A DNA stretch of 64,000 bases from Synergistales bacterium (GTDB taxonomy: Bacteria; Synergistota; Synergistia; Synergistales; Aminobacteriaceae), in assembly GCA_025997955.1 (NCBI GenBank), contig BNVH01000006.1, forward strand, positions 1-64,000, written 5' to 3'. Both the position numbers and the translations under genes were made by a program. Shown piece by piece: positions 1-8,925 of the stretch. The notes below the pieces were generated by a model, which worked only from the letters and a program-made list of their open reading frames with translations, was not told where the DNA came from and did no database searches. Every line of letters begins with the position of its first letter. Position 1 is the first letter of the stretch.

Positions 1-1
1 G

Positions 2-148
2 AAACGCCTGTACGGCTTGTCTAAATTCACATTTTACGCAATCGCCGACGGCTTAGCTGAAATATTTGGTAAGCTGTACACTGGAATCTCGTCGTTCTAT
101 GAGAGACCACCACGCTCAAATCAGCTTTTCTTTTGGAGGTGTGTTTGA
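2..148 (+). CDS. Partial reading frame, C-terminal 48 codons, unidentified
   Basis: An open frame enters from the left edge and stops at 146-148. Its last 48 residues are rich in aromatic and hydrophobic residues, including the stretch FTFYAIADGLAEIFGKL, which looks protein-like rather than random. I do not recognise the family. It could equally be a degraded remnant, because the next kilobase is made of broken genes. Confidence 0.25.
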   Translation, partial: KRLYGLSKFTFYAIADGLAEIFGKLYTGISSFYERPPRSNQLFFWRCV

Positions 149-152
149 AAAA

Positions 153-248
153 ATGGAAAACTCAAAGGTTTTCAACCTTGAAACCACTAAAAACATAGCA
201 ATATCAATTGCTTCGAGATATTTAGAAATGGAAAATGGGGAAACTTAA
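153..248 (+). CDS. Small ORF, possible antitoxin (or remnant) of a PIN-toxin pair
   Basis: A 31-residue frame starts at ATG 153, about 13 nt after a GGAGG motif at 135-139, and overlaps the start of the PIN-domain remnant by 14 nt. That overlap is the usual layout of an antitoxin translated just ahead of a VapC-type toxin. The peptide (NLETTKNIAISIASRYLEME) has no domain I can name. The antitoxin role rests on position alone. Confidence 0.3.
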   Translation: MENSKVFNLETTKNIAISIASRYLEMENGET

Positions 249-541
249 AAAAAACGTAGTTCTTGACGCGCTGATGCGCCGTTCGCCTTTTAACACAGCC
301 GCTGAGAGAAGAAACCAAACAGGTAATTCTAAAACTTATAACTATCGTAAATATCATTGACGTTAAGAGGTTTGACTGTGAAAAAGCCTTCGAGCTTCCA
401 ATCTCTGACTACGAGGACGTGTTATTGGTTTTTTGCGCGAAACAAAATCATGCGGACCGCATAGTGACTCGAAATATAAAAGATTTTGCCGGTTCGCCCG
501 TTGAATCACAGACGCCCGATGATTTTTTAACAAGCCTATGA
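235..541 (+). pseudogene. PIN-domain (VapC-like) toxin remnant, frameshifted
   Basis: Starting at ATG 235, the first frame reads a PIN-type beginning (VVLDALMRRSPFNTAAE) with the N-terminal acidic residue. Near position 315 the reading must shift frame to continue into a recognisable PIN C-terminal half (ISDYEDVLLVFCAKQNHADR, then IVTRNIKDFAGSPV), ending at TGA 539-541. The middle of the domain is also shortened. PIN proteins are Mg-dependent RNases. This copy has lost its continuous frame and should be inactive. It lies directly downstream of a tiny overlapping ORF that may be its antitoxin. Confidence 0.6.
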
Positions 542-603
542 TTTCGTGTTATTTTTTATTACTCCGGCATTCAAAATAATCAAAATTATGTTAGAGTAAA
601 TGC

Positions 604-1083
604 ATGAAAATAAATGAGATACACTTCACAGAAATAGCGGCGTCGGACAGCAGAGCGTTAACGCCTGAAGCTTTATATGAAAGGCGTTAACAGTACGTTC
701 GTTTTAGATCGGCAGGGATGTCAAACAATCAGGCTTCAGCCTTGATGCAGCAATGAATCGAACGATAAAAGAGGGTTTTCACCCAAAGGTCAGACGCCTG
801 TTCTCAAAGTGGAGGTGAAGAAGGAACGGGTCAATATGATATCGGCCTTAACAAATCAGGGGAAACTGCGTTTCATGCTTTATCTGGAAACTATGACTGC
901 TGTTTTGCTGATAATGTTTTTGCAAAGACTGATACGGGAAGCCGGCCATAAAATTTATGTGATCATGGATAATCTGCGATTTACATCACAGCAAAAAATT
1001 TGAGAAATGGCTAAAGGCAAACGAAGAAAGAATCAAAGTATATTATCTGCCACCGTATTCACCGGAGCTGAATCCTGACGAGT
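604..1083 (+). pseudogene. IS630-family transposase remnant
   Basis: ATG 604 opens a typical IS630 N-terminus (MKINEIHFTEIAASDSRALT), which stops after 28 codons. Another frame then gives a helix-turn-helix scrap (AGMSNNQASALM). From about 800 the catalytic half resumes: NMISALTNQGKLRFMLY, then IMDNLR, then a shifted frame with YLPPYSPELNPDEY. That last motif is the diagnostic IS630 DDE/D C-terminal signature. There are at least two frame changes and a large internal deletion, so the element cannot transpose by itself. The match ends abruptly near 1083, where different DNA begins. No terminal inverted repeats could be assigned. Confidence 0.8.
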
Positions 1084-1185
1084 ATCAATCTTCACAGTGT
1101 CGCCGCTTTGTTCTATGACGTAGAGGCCAATGTTCAGAGCAGCATCCTTTACCGATTGCGGAAATATCGCCCCCGCAATCGCACC
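1084..1185 (-). pseudogene. C-terminal scrap resembling a DUF3782-type nuclease-like protein
   Basis: On the minus strand about 34 codons read GAIAGAIFPQSVKDAALN followed by LYVIEQSGDTVKID. From memory this resembles the conserved end of DUF3782/PD-(D/E)XK-like proteins, which carry a similar stretch just before their C-terminus. The match stops where the IS630 remnant starts, so the element appears to have landed in or deleted into this gene. The upstream part is also missing. The family assignment is tentative. Confidence 0.35.
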
Positions 1186-1211
1186 TCTCCTGAAACATCG
1201 CCTAAACCTTC

Positions 1212-3062
1212 TCAAAGGTCAAGCCCATTTGCGGCTCTCGTGTTTGCGCTTCCATCCCGCTCGACTTTAGAGACACTTAGCACAGAAAATGCCCTTCCAA
1301 CCAGGCGTCGACCTTTTTTATTCTCCAGAATCAACCACATGTCCGTATCACAGGGCACAGAATTTTTCCTCCATTCCCCTGTTTCAAATAAAAGGCGAAG
1401 CTGCCCTTCATCAACATCCGCGGTCAGGGCTTTCGACCAACTACTGGCCGCCACGCGTCCCGGGCCGAAGAACGTCCGGTCCAGAGCGATGTCGTCCGCG
1501 CCAAATTCGCCACGCAGATTGCCGTCGGGATGCTTCTCCAGGTTCCGAAGCGGCACGCGTACGAGCGGGGAGTTCTTTGTGTCGTTGATGTCGATCTCCT
1601 CCGGAGCATCGAACTCCAGCACCCCCAGGGTCGAGAAGAGCGTCTCTATCTTGGACAGAGTGCGCGTAGCCCAATTGTCCACCGAGCCGGTCAAAAGCCC
1701 CCGGGCCTTGTCGAGGCCCCTTTCGAAATGCTCGGCGGCCAGCGGCTCGAAGCACCGAATTTCGTTTTCCAGGACCTCCTCGAACTCCGCCAGCTCCTTT
1801 TTTACCGTCGCGGCCTTTTCTCTGTACAGAACATCGACCGCCATCTGTAGATCGGTGTAACGCCACCAAGCCTCCATCGTTGTGTAGCTCATTTCCTCCG
1901 GGGGAACGGCGAAATGTGTCCTCAGAGCTTCCTCCGGTTCACCTTTGCCGTACTCGGCGGGGACGGTCAGCATCCCGAAGTACCAGGGCGTATAGGGGGA
2001 GAGGCAGGGGCACCCCAGAGCGCGACGTATCAGTGTCATGTCGTGATTTTTTCGAATCTGCACGATGTAACTTTCGAGGGTTATCCCAACGCAGACAGGG
2101 CGGGTTTCCATGAAATGAGGACTGTCTCCGCGCGAGACGTCGGCGGGTGTTCCCTCGAAATGACAGCGCAAAACCTTTTTAATCTCCGAAGCACCGATTT
2201 TACGCGTTGGCTTCACAGAAAACGGGAGATCGGCCTCGGGGTCGAGAGACCGGTCGAGAATAATCTCAAGGCCCCTAATGTGGCGGTGCAGATTGCTCAG
2301 GGCACGATATCCGGCAGGCGCTTGATACGCGCGCGCGAAGTCGAAAGGCCCCTGTGCCGGGTCGTACCAGCCGCGTTCGGTGGCATAAGCGACGAGCTTT
2401 TCCAGACCTGGCGTGCCGGGGTCGGGCTGACGAATGGTGTAGTGGTTGGGATTGACATAGACATGGTCGTCCGGTACGCGCTTTATGGCGTAACTTTTGC
2501 CGTTCACGATCTGCATCACCCAAATCTCGTTTCTGTCCGCGAAGTGATAAGAACGACCGCCGCCGATATAGCCATATTTGTCCACGAGCTCAACAGCGAC
2601 TTCCACGGCGTTATAAGCCGACCTGGCACGCTCGGCCGTCAGGCGGCGAACGCCGTAACCGATGCCACCGTTAGTCAGCGCGGGTCGATCCTCTCTCGAT
2701 GGACGGCAGTTGTCGCTGCAAATGACGACTCCGTTGCCGTTCACGTAAAAGTCGCAGAACGAAACCCCGCCGTCGGAGACATACGGACGCGCCTCCGACC
2801 AGAAAAGTTTGGGGCGTTCCAAAGGTAAGGTCAGCTCGGCCGCGTCCGGTTCGAATCGGATAACTGTCTCCTTCGTCCGCGAGACCTCGGAGACGAGGTG
2901 CGTTCTTATCACGTAACGTCCGTTGCTGTCCTCGTTATGCCCGACCAGAACCTCCCCCGTCTCCGAGGCGTCCTTGCCCACCAGTACCGTCGTGCAGGCC
3001 CGAGCCGCCCGAGCCGCGAGCATGACGGTCAACGCCACCATGACCCAAAATATCACCGACAT
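1212..3062 (-). CDS. Exported C69-family dipeptidase
   Basis: 616-residue peptidase of family C69 (PepD-like N-terminal nucleophile hydrolases), expected to cleave dipeptides. The chosen ATG at 3062 lies one base after the iadA stop and gives a clean signal peptide (residues 1-22, ending AARAARA) followed directly by Cys23. Signal cleavage would expose Cys23 as the N-terminal nucleophile. The family motif C-T-T-V-L-V-G-K-D and the following GHNED (residues 41-45) are present. A longer start at 3092 is possible but would bury the signal peptide. It is the last gene of a minus-strand operon with nhaC and iadA, which suggests use of (iso)peptides. Length and motifs look intact. Confidence 0.85.
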   Translation of the reverse strand: MSVIFWVMVALTVMLAARAARACTTVLVGKDASETGEVLVGHNEDSNGRYVIRTHLVSEVSRTKETVIRFEPDAAELTLPLERPKLFWSEARPYVSDGGVSFCDFYVNGNGVVICSDNCRPSREDRPALTNGGIGYGVRRLTAERARSAYNAVEVAVELVDKYGYIGGGRSYHFADRNEIWVMQIVNGKSYAIKRVPDDHVYVNPNHYTIRQPDPGTPGLEKLVAYATERGWYDPAQGPFDFARAYQAPAGYRALSNLHRHIRGLEIILDRSLDPEADLPFSVKPTRKIGASEIKKVLRCHFEGTPADVSRGDSPHFMETRPVCVGITLESYIVQIRKNHDMTLIRRALGCPCLSPYTPWYFGMLTVPAEYGKGEPEEALRTHFAVPPEEMSYTTMEAWWRYTDLQMAVDVLYREKAATVKKELAEFEEVLENEIRCFEPLAAEHFERGLDKARGLLTGSVDNWATRTLSKIETLFSTLGVLEFDAPEEIDINDTKNSPLVRVPLRNLEKHPDGNLRGEFGADDIALDRTFFGPGRVAASSWSKALTADVDEGQLRLLFETGEWRKNSVPCDTDMWLILENKKGRRLVGRAFSVLSVSKVERDGSANTRAANGLDL

Positions 3063-3063
3063 G

Positions 3064-4245
3064 CTACTCGAACGTCCCTTTTTTAACGACAACTCCGTCC
3101 TTCATCATGACCTGTCCCTTTGCGACAACATGACAAATTTTTTTGTTGTCCTTATTCACCACGAGAATATCCGCGTCGGCGCCTTTCTCGATCCGGCCTT
3201 TGCCCTTCAGCCCGAGCTGTGTTGCAACGTTGGCGGTTCCCATGGCGAGAACGGCTTCTCGATCGAATGTCTTGTCGTCCCACAGGGCGAGGATGGTAGC
3301 CAACACGGTTTCAATGGAACCGACGCCCATGCTGATAACGTTGCCCTGCGGGTCGAAGCGGGCCATACTGCCATTGCCGTCGGAGCTCAGAGTGATGTTT
3401 TCAGGCGGCACTCCGCTGTCTAACAGGAATTGGATCGAGCGGCGCGTGGAGATGCCGAAAAGAGGTTTTTCATCCAATTCCGCCGTGATGTCGATGTTCC
3501 CTCCCATTTTACCGTAAACCGCCGACTCCTTCAGCAGAGGCTCACAGCGGGTGATGTGGGTGGGGCTGAACTGGCTCAAGGGCACGTCCATGTCCTTTAT
3601 AGCTTCGATCAGTGGGGCGTAGTGTGTTTTTTCCGTCCCCATGTGCACGCAGACGATGCCGCTCTTGCCCGCCAGAATTCCCCCTGTCCGCGTATTGGAC
3701 ACGGCCCGGCGAATCTCTTCGATGGATGGGTGCGAACTTCTGTGGTCGGAGAGCGCCATCTTGAGTCCGATAACCTTGTCGATAAGACAGATGTCGCTCA
3801 TCACGTCGCCGGTGAGAGTTACGGAAGGTATGCTGTAGCTGCCGGTGAGAATCCATGTGCTGATGCCCTCCGCCTCGAGGCCGCGCGCCTTCATCAAAAG
3901 CTCCCGCAGCGAGCGACAAGTTCCGTCGGTACCGAGCACTCCCACTGTGGAGGTAACCCCGGCTTTGATGAAAGAAGAAAGCTGGAGCGGCGGCGTACGG
4001 TACATTGGGCCGCCCTCTCCACCCGCGCCGTTGAAGTGAACGTGTCGGTCAATGATGCCCGGAATGACCGCACAGCCCTCCGCCTCCAGCGTCACCAACT
4101 CTTGATCAATTGTTGAGAGCATCTCTTGCGTCAACACCCCAGAGGGAAAGAGTCCGGAGATTTTCCCCTCGAAAATGAGCAAGTCGTGAATACCCAGAGC
4201 CTTGGGAGCGTAGACGTCAGCATTTTTAATCCAGAGCGCCGACAT
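3064..4245 (-). CDS. iadA: Isoaspartyl (beta-aspartyl) dipeptidase
   Basis: 393-residue amidohydrolase-superfamily metallopeptidase that hydrolyses beta-aspartyl dipeptides arising from protein damage or diet. The metal-site residues known from E. coli IadA are present: His68 and His70 in DRHVHF, the bridging lysine Lys162 in GLKMALSDHRS, His201 in VHMGTEKTHY, His230 in SPTHITR and Asp289 in SSDGNGS. Start ATG 4245 follows an AAGGGG motif and lies 3 nt after the nhaC stop, so translation is probably coupled. With NhaC upstream and the exported dipeptidase downstream it forms a compact peptide or amino-acid salvage operon. Confidence 0.93.
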   Translation of the reverse strand: MSALWIKNADVYAPKALGIHDLLIFEGKISGLFPSGVLTQEMLSTIDQELVTLEAEGCAVIPGIIDRHVHFNGAGGEGGPMYRTPPLQLSSFIKAGVTSTVGVLGTDGTCRSLRELLMKARGLEAEGISTWILTGSYSIPSVTLTGDVMSDICLIDKVIGLKMALSDHRSSHPSIEEIRRAVSNTRTGGILAGKSGIVCVHMGTEKTHYAPLIEAIKDMDVPLSQFSPTHITRCEPLLKESAVYGKMGGNIDITAELDEKPLFGISTRRSIQFLLDSGVPPENITLSSDGNGSMARFDPQGNVISMGVGSIETVLATILALWDDKTFDREAVLAMGTANVATQLGLKGKGRIEKGADADILVVNKDNKKICHVVAKGQVMMKDGVVVKKGTFE

Positions 4246-4248
4246 GCG

Positions 4249-5664
4249 TTATGCCCCTTTTTTAACGTCGGACGGCCATATGGCTATGCCCGTAAAGCCG
4301 TAGAACCACGCCGTCAGAAAGCCCAAGTAGCAAAGGAACGCCCAGGGGACGTAATCCAGAACAGGCACGTCCAACACCGTCGACATGTAGATGCCCGCCG
4401 CCGACCAGGGAATAAGAGGAACGACGACGGTCCCGGAATCCTCGAGGGTACGGGAAAGGACGCGTCGCGAGACGTTCATTTCGTCGAACAGATCTCCGTA
4501 CATGGTTCCCGGAATGATCTCGCTGAGATAGGAGGTTCCTGTACCCAGCGCGGACATTATACCGGTAAGGGAAGTGGCCATGACCAACTTTCCCTTGCTG
4601 TTACCTATGAATTTTTCTCTGAGCTCTGTGCAAATGATACGATACGTTCCTGTGTACTCCAACTGTCCGGCAAAGAGATAAGCGAAGAAGACGATGACGG
4701 TAGCACTCGTCATAGACGCCAGCCCTCCGCGACTCAGGAGATTGTTTAAAGAATCAAGCCCGGTGGTGATTTTGGGGCCGGAAGCCATAGCCTTGACAAT
4801 CGTCGGAAGATCGGCGTTTTGCATCACCGCCAGAGGAACAGAAATAACGATGGCGGCCCAGAGCACGGGAAGCGTCGGACAACCACGGTACGACAGAACC
4901 AGAACGACAAGAGGTGGAATGAGGGCCATAGGATTGAGTTTGAAGGTCTTCTCGATTCCCTCCAAAATGAGGTTGACCTGAGACATATCAATCTCCCCCG
5001 AGGACTGCCAACCCACATAAGCGTAAATTCCGATGCTTATCAAAAACGCGGGGACAGTTGTCCAGAGCATGGATCGTATATGATCTACGACATCGACCCG
5101 GGCAACCGCAGCGGCAACAATCGTCGTGTCGGAAACGGGGCTGAGCTTGTCGCCGAAGTACGCGCCGGCTATAATAGCGCCCGCCGCGGCCGGTAAAGAA
5201 ACCCCGAGCCCCTGAGCGATGCCGATGAAAGCGACTCCGAAGGTTGCCGCCGACCCCCAGGAGGTTCCCGTAAAAGTGGACGACAGACAGCAGACAATAA
5301 AAGCCGCTGCCAGAAAAGTTTTAGGACTGAGCGTGTTCAACCCGATGTGAATGAGGTACGGAATGGTTCCGGAGAGCATCCAGACCGCTATGAGCGGCCC
5401 CACCGTGAGCAGTATCAAAATGGCTCCCACCGCGCGAGCCATCATCGGAACAACGCCATTGTCAAAAAGATCGCTCCACGCGTAACCATAATAAAAACAA
5501 AACGTAGCCGTTGTGAACATGGCGCATAACATCAACAGCATCGACGTGTCGAAGCTCAGAACAAGCCTTCCCACGACAATGATGAGCAGGATCACCCCAA
5601 ACACCGATACCGCGCCCTTAAAGCTGATTTCCTTCAAAATTCGCTCCTTCTTGTTCTCTTCCAC
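4249..5664 (-). CDS. nhaC: NhaC-family Na+/H+ (or amino-acid) antiporter
   Basis: Polytopic membrane protein of the NhaC family, about 471 residues from the preferred GTG start at 5664, with roughly a dozen hydrophobic segments. The family signature region TGTSWGSAATFGVAFIGI and the following GAYFGDKLSPVSDTT are clear. The GTG start is preferred over the upstream ATG at 5712 because AGGGGG sits 6-7 nt before it. NhaC-type carriers exchange Na+ for H+, and some relatives exchange organic solutes. As first gene of an operon with iadA and a dipeptidase, it may instead move a peptide or amino-acid product. The substrate cannot be read from the sequence. Confidence 0.85.
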   Translation of the reverse strand: MEENKKERILKEISFKGAVSVFGVILLIIVVGRLVLSFDTSMLLMLCAMFTTATFCFYYGYAWSDLFDNGVVPMMARAVGAILILLTVGPLIAVWMLSGTIPYLIHIGLNTLSPKTFLAAAFIVCCLSSTFTGTSWGSAATFGVAFIGIAQGLGVSLPAAAGAIIAGAYFGDKLSPVSDTTIVAAAVARVDVVDHIRSMLWTTVPAFLISIGIYAYVGWQSSGEIDMSQVNLILEGIEKTFKLNPMALIPPLVVLVLSYRGCPTLPVLWAAIVISVPLAVMQNADLPTIVKAMASGPKITTGLDSLNNLLSRGGLASMTSATVIVFFAYLFAGQLEYTGTYRIICTELREKFIGNSKGKLVMATSLTGIMSALGTGTSYLSEIIPGTMYGDLFDEMNVSRRVLSRTLEDSGTVVVPLIPWSAAGIYMSTVLDVPVLDYVPWAFLCYLGFLTAWFYGFTGIAIWPSDVKKGA

Positions 5665-5872
5665 AAAGCTTCCCCCTAACGTAAATTTAGAGTGAATTAC
5701 AGTGTTACTCATTATAACGCACTTGTCAAACGAAACTCTATTTTTCCCACGACCATTTCATAAACCGCCCGTGAACACCGGCGAGGCCAGAACGGTATAC
5801 ATAGCATGACCATAGATGTGGCGTAAAACACTCTAAAAGCTCTGTCAAGAATCTCTCTCCCCCTTAACCACT

Positions 5873-6781
5873 TCAAACGCCTGATTTTTCAAATTCCTCA
5901 AGAGTGGCGAATGATTTTTGGGTTCCCGGTTTTGTCGTGGAAAGCGCGGCGTATCGATTCGCGGTCTTCATCGCGCCCAATACGTCACCGGTCTTTGTAT
6001 AGTAATACGCGAAGCTGCCGATAAAAGCGTCGCCGGCGCCCGTAGAATCGACAGATTTCACCACAGATGGGGGGGCAAGTTCCTCGCGACCCTCAGTAAC
6101 CAACAGGGAACCTTTTGCGCCAAGCGTTACTATGACGTTTTTTACGCCTTCCTTAATGAGACTTCGGGCAGCGGCGTAAATCTCGCCCATTGTTCCAACT
6201 GGCATTTTCGTAATGACCTCAAGCTCCGTTTCGTTTGGAACCAAAAACGAAACCTTACGCACGTATCGGTAGTCGAGCTCGACGGCCGGAGCCGGATTTA
6301 GAATTACCGGAATACCGTTCTTCTCACCCCAATCGATGGCGTAATAAACGGTTTCCAATGGAACTTCCAACTGCAAAATAATAAGGCCGCATTTTTTGAT
6401 CTCTATGGCCGCGCGGTCAATATCCTCAGGAGCAAGCATCTTGTTCGCCCCTTTTACTATCAGGATGCTGTTATTCGCTTCGGCATCCACAAAAATGGGA
6501 GCGACTCCGCTTGACATCCCAGGGACTGTGTCAACATATCTCGTATCCATGCCGAGCTTCTTAAAGTTTTCCCTGACGCTCGGTCCAAATATGTCATCCC
6601 CGATTTTAGTCACAATCAGAACTTCTCCGCCTAATTTGGCCAACGCCACGGACTGATTTGCTCCCTTGCCTCCAAAGCCCATGTCAAAGCTCGGCGCCTC
6701 CACGGTCTCTCCCATACGAGGCATACGTGTCACCGTCGTTACGAGGTCGATCATATTGCTTCCGATGACGGCTATCTTCAT
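5873..6781 (-). CDS. rbsK: Ribokinase-like PfkB-family sugar kinase
   Basis: 302-residue PfkB-family kinase. The N-terminal substrate motif GFGGKGANQSVALAKLGG (about residues 36-53) and the C-terminal anion-hole/base motif DSTGAGDAF (about residue 245) are both intact. Length matches ribokinases. It is the last gene of the minus-strand sugar ABC operon, with a good AAAGGAGGAG ribosome site before ATG 6781. It should phosphorylate the sugar brought in by that importer. Ribose is only the default guess, because the neighbouring DUF4432 protein and the binding protein do not fix the substrate. Confidence 0.85.
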   Translation of the reverse strand: MKIAVIGSNMIDLVTTVTRMPRMGETVEAPSFDMGFGGKGANQSVALAKLGGEVLIVTKIGDDIFGPSVRENFKKLGMDTRYVDTVPGMSSGVAPIFVDAEANNSILIVKGANKMLAPEDIDRAAIEIKKCGLIILQLEVPLETVYYAIDWGEKNGIPVILNPAPAVELDYRYVRKVSFLVPNETELEVITKMPVGTMGEIYAAARSLIKEGVKNVIVTLGAKGSLLVTEGREELAPPSVVKSVDSTGAGDAFIGSFAYYYTKTGDVLGAMKTANRYAALSTTKPGTQKSFATLEEFEKSGV

Positions 6782-6828
6782 GTCGCTCCTCCTTTACTCG
6801 CTCGAAAAGACTATATTATTACTTACTG

Positions 6829-7899
6829 TCAGCTGATTATTTTTTCAATCTGCTTTGCGCGATTTGCGTCAGCAAGCCCAGCGCTCACGTGAAATTCGGC
6901 TGCGCAACCCGGAGAAAGCGTGCGTACCGTACCTTTCTTTTTCTCGGCCAGATATCCTTCCGGTTCACAAGTGGCCGGTAGTATGCCCAACACCTGCTGA
7001 TTTTTATCCTTTAGAATCCATCTGACGTGGTAATTGAGATTCGACGGCTTATAAGTCAGGTAATGCGCGTAACCCTCCGGGAACACCTGCATGAAGTGAG
7101 CATACCCATTCGCGTCTTCTTTAACATTACGCAGGAAAAAGACTATTTCAGGATCGTACTCGTCCCCCGGACGCATGTGAGAAGTCAGTTCAGGCGCCGT
7201 CTTCAGTTTTTCGAGAAAATCCAAAAACTTCCGCGTGGGTTTTACGTGTGACGGGATGCTCGTCCGCAGAATCATATCCTGAACGCTCCAACCGTTAGAT
7301 TGAACTATCCGCGTATCCTCCCCCGCCAGAAAGTTGACGTGGCACATGTACATGAGATCCATCGGATAATTGCTCAGGTTTTCTACGCGCATACTTATGT
7401 CGAGCATCGTGCTGTTTTCGTAGAGGCGAACATCGGGCATGGCGTCGTAGAAGTCTCCGAATCCTTGTTTATAGCTATATACGCCTCCCACGCTCAAAAA
7501 CTTCCCGGTGGAGTCCTCCCCAAAAGTAAGGAATGCCCGACCGTAAGGAGCGCAAGGCAGTTCGCCATGAAGCGGGTGATCGTCCTCCGGGGTGGGCGTA
7601 CCCATACGGCGCGCGCCGCAATGCGCTAAAAACGCGCCATAAGAATCGACGAGCAACGTCGAATCAACGGGTTCCCGAAACTGATTTTTCATCTTCAGGT
7701 CGTGTCCGTCAAAAATCGCTTCCCATACCATTTGACCATTCCACGGCAGAACCACTATTTCTCCGCGTTCGTTGCGAAGACGTATTCCGTGGACGCCCGT
7801 AGAATAAATGAACAACGACGCCTCAAGGTTGCCCCACGCGCAAATCGGTTTTTCATTTTCCGAAAAAAACGAGCGCCGCAGATTAATTTTCCCGTCCAT
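6829..7899 (-). CDS. DUF4432 / aldose-1-epimerase-like protein
   Basis: 356-residue soluble protein of the galactose-mutarotase fold, matching the DUF4432 group in overall pattern. HPLHGELPCAPYGRA (about residues 107-121) is the conserved substrate-pocket region, with further conserved stretches NLSNYPMDLMYMCHVNF and YHVRWILKD. GGAGGGG precedes ATG 7899. It sits between the permease and kinase genes of a sugar operon, where a mutarotase would supply the right anomer to the kinase. Catalysis is inferred from the fold and position only. Confidence 0.75.
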   Translation of the reverse strand: MDGKINLRRSFFSENEKPICAWGNLEASLFIYSTGVHGIRLRNERGEIVVLPWNGQMVWEAIFDGHDLKMKNQFREPVDSTLLVDSYGAFLAHCGARRMGTPTPEDDHPLHGELPCAPYGRAFLTFGEDSTGKFLSVGGVYSYKQGFGDFYDAMPDVRLYENSTMLDISMRVENLSNYPMDLMYMCHVNFLAGEDTRIVQSNGWSVQDMILRTSIPSHVKPTRKFLDFLEKLKTAPELTSHMRPGDEYDPEIVFFLRNVKEDANGYAHFMQVFPEGYAHYLTYKPSNLNYHVRWILKDKNQQVLGILPATCEPEGYLAEKKKGTVRTLSPGCAAEFHVSAGLADANRAKQIEKIIS

Positions 7900-7928
7900 A
7901 GCGACCCCTCCAGTTTTGTTTCGTCACA

Positions 7929-8921
7929 TCAGGTTTTGTTTCGTTCGTTTGTAAAGTAATTCACTATCATAATAGCCAAAAGGAAAACGCCCCACACAAA
8001 CTCCTTGGCAAAATTGCTGAAGCGCAGCATGCTGAACCCGCTGCTCAAAAATTGCAAAGCCAAAACCGCTATCAGGATACCGATTGCCTTTCCGCTGCCT
8101 CCTGTCGGTTTCACTCCGCCAAGTACGGCCACCAGAATAGACTGAAGGATATAGGAAGTTCCATAATCGGCTTTTGCGGCGTTGGTGCGCGAGCTCATAA
8201 TGAGTCCCGCTAGACCAGCCAAGCACCCGCCTATCATATACGAAATCATCAGGTTTTTGTTGACTTTAATTCCTGAGAATATTGCGGCTTTTGCGTTTGA
8301 GCCGATCAGATATAGGTTGATACCAAAATTTGTTTTGCGCAAAAGAATTGCAAAGAAGATAAGGAGAACGATAAAAATAATCAATGGGATACTAAAAACG
8401 CCCAAGCTGCCGTTGCCTATCACCGAATATTGCGTCGGCAGACCAATGACGGCCGCCCCCTTCGTGAGCACTATCGCTATCCCTGTGTAAAACTGCATCG
8501 TCCCGAGCGTCGCCAGAATAGGCGGCACGTTCAGCTTCGAGATCAAAAAACCATTCAGCAGCCCACAGGACATCCCAACAAAGAGCGCTAGGGCTACTAC
8601 ACCCACAATATACGCGACTACGACCTCATGGGAGGAATTTGCGGGCATGAGCTTGACGAAGACGAAAGCGCCAAGGATACTGGCAAGGTTGGCTATCCCA
8701 ACAAGAGAAAGATCTATGCCTCCGGTCAACATCGCCAGCATCATGGCCAATGATAGAATTCCAAGCTCCGGAAATTGAAATGACATAGACCTGAAATTGC
8801 GCATGGTCAAAAACGTACCGGGTAGCAGCCAGCACATAAGCGCAAAGGTGCAGATAGTGATGACGGCGAGCTGGAATATATTGTTTTCGCTCTTTATGAT
8901 TTTTCCTAAGCCCTGTGCCAT
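7929..8921 (-). CDS. Sugar ABC transporter permease (RbsC/BPD_transp_2 type)
   Basis: Inner-membrane permease of about 330 residues with some ten hydrophobic segments. The conserved GIDLSLVGIANLAS near residue 65 and LVAVLGGVKPTGGSGKAIG near residue 270 are typical of RbsC-like subunits. The start at ATG 8921 is preferred to ATG 8939 because GGAGGGAG lies at normal spacing before it. It is the second of two permeases, so the importer probably uses a heterodimeric channel with the product of 8926-9906. Confidence 0.9.
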   Translation of the reverse strand: MAQGLGKIIKSENNIFQLAVITICTFALMCWLLPGTFLTMRNFRSMSFQFPELGILSLAMMLAMLTGGIDLSLVGIANLASILGAFVFVKLMPANSSHEVVVAYIVGVVALALFVGMSCGLLNGFLISKLNVPPILATLGTMQFYTGIAIVLTKGAAVIGLPTQYSVIGNGSLGVFSIPLIIFIVLLIFFAILLRKTNFGINLYLIGSNAKAAIFSGIKVNKNLMISYMIGGCLAGLAGLIMSSRTNAAKADYGTSYILQSILVAVLGGVKPTGGSGKAIGILIAVLALQFLSSGFSMLRFSNFAKEFVWGVFLLAIMIVNYFTNERNKT

Positions 8922-8925
8922 TTCG

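Noticed and set aside
1108..2828. Long plus-strand frames opposite the C69 peptidase gene (up to 304 codons)
   Set aside because: They lie antisense to a complete family-matching gene, have no domain-like text and lack ribosome sites. High third-position GC explains them.
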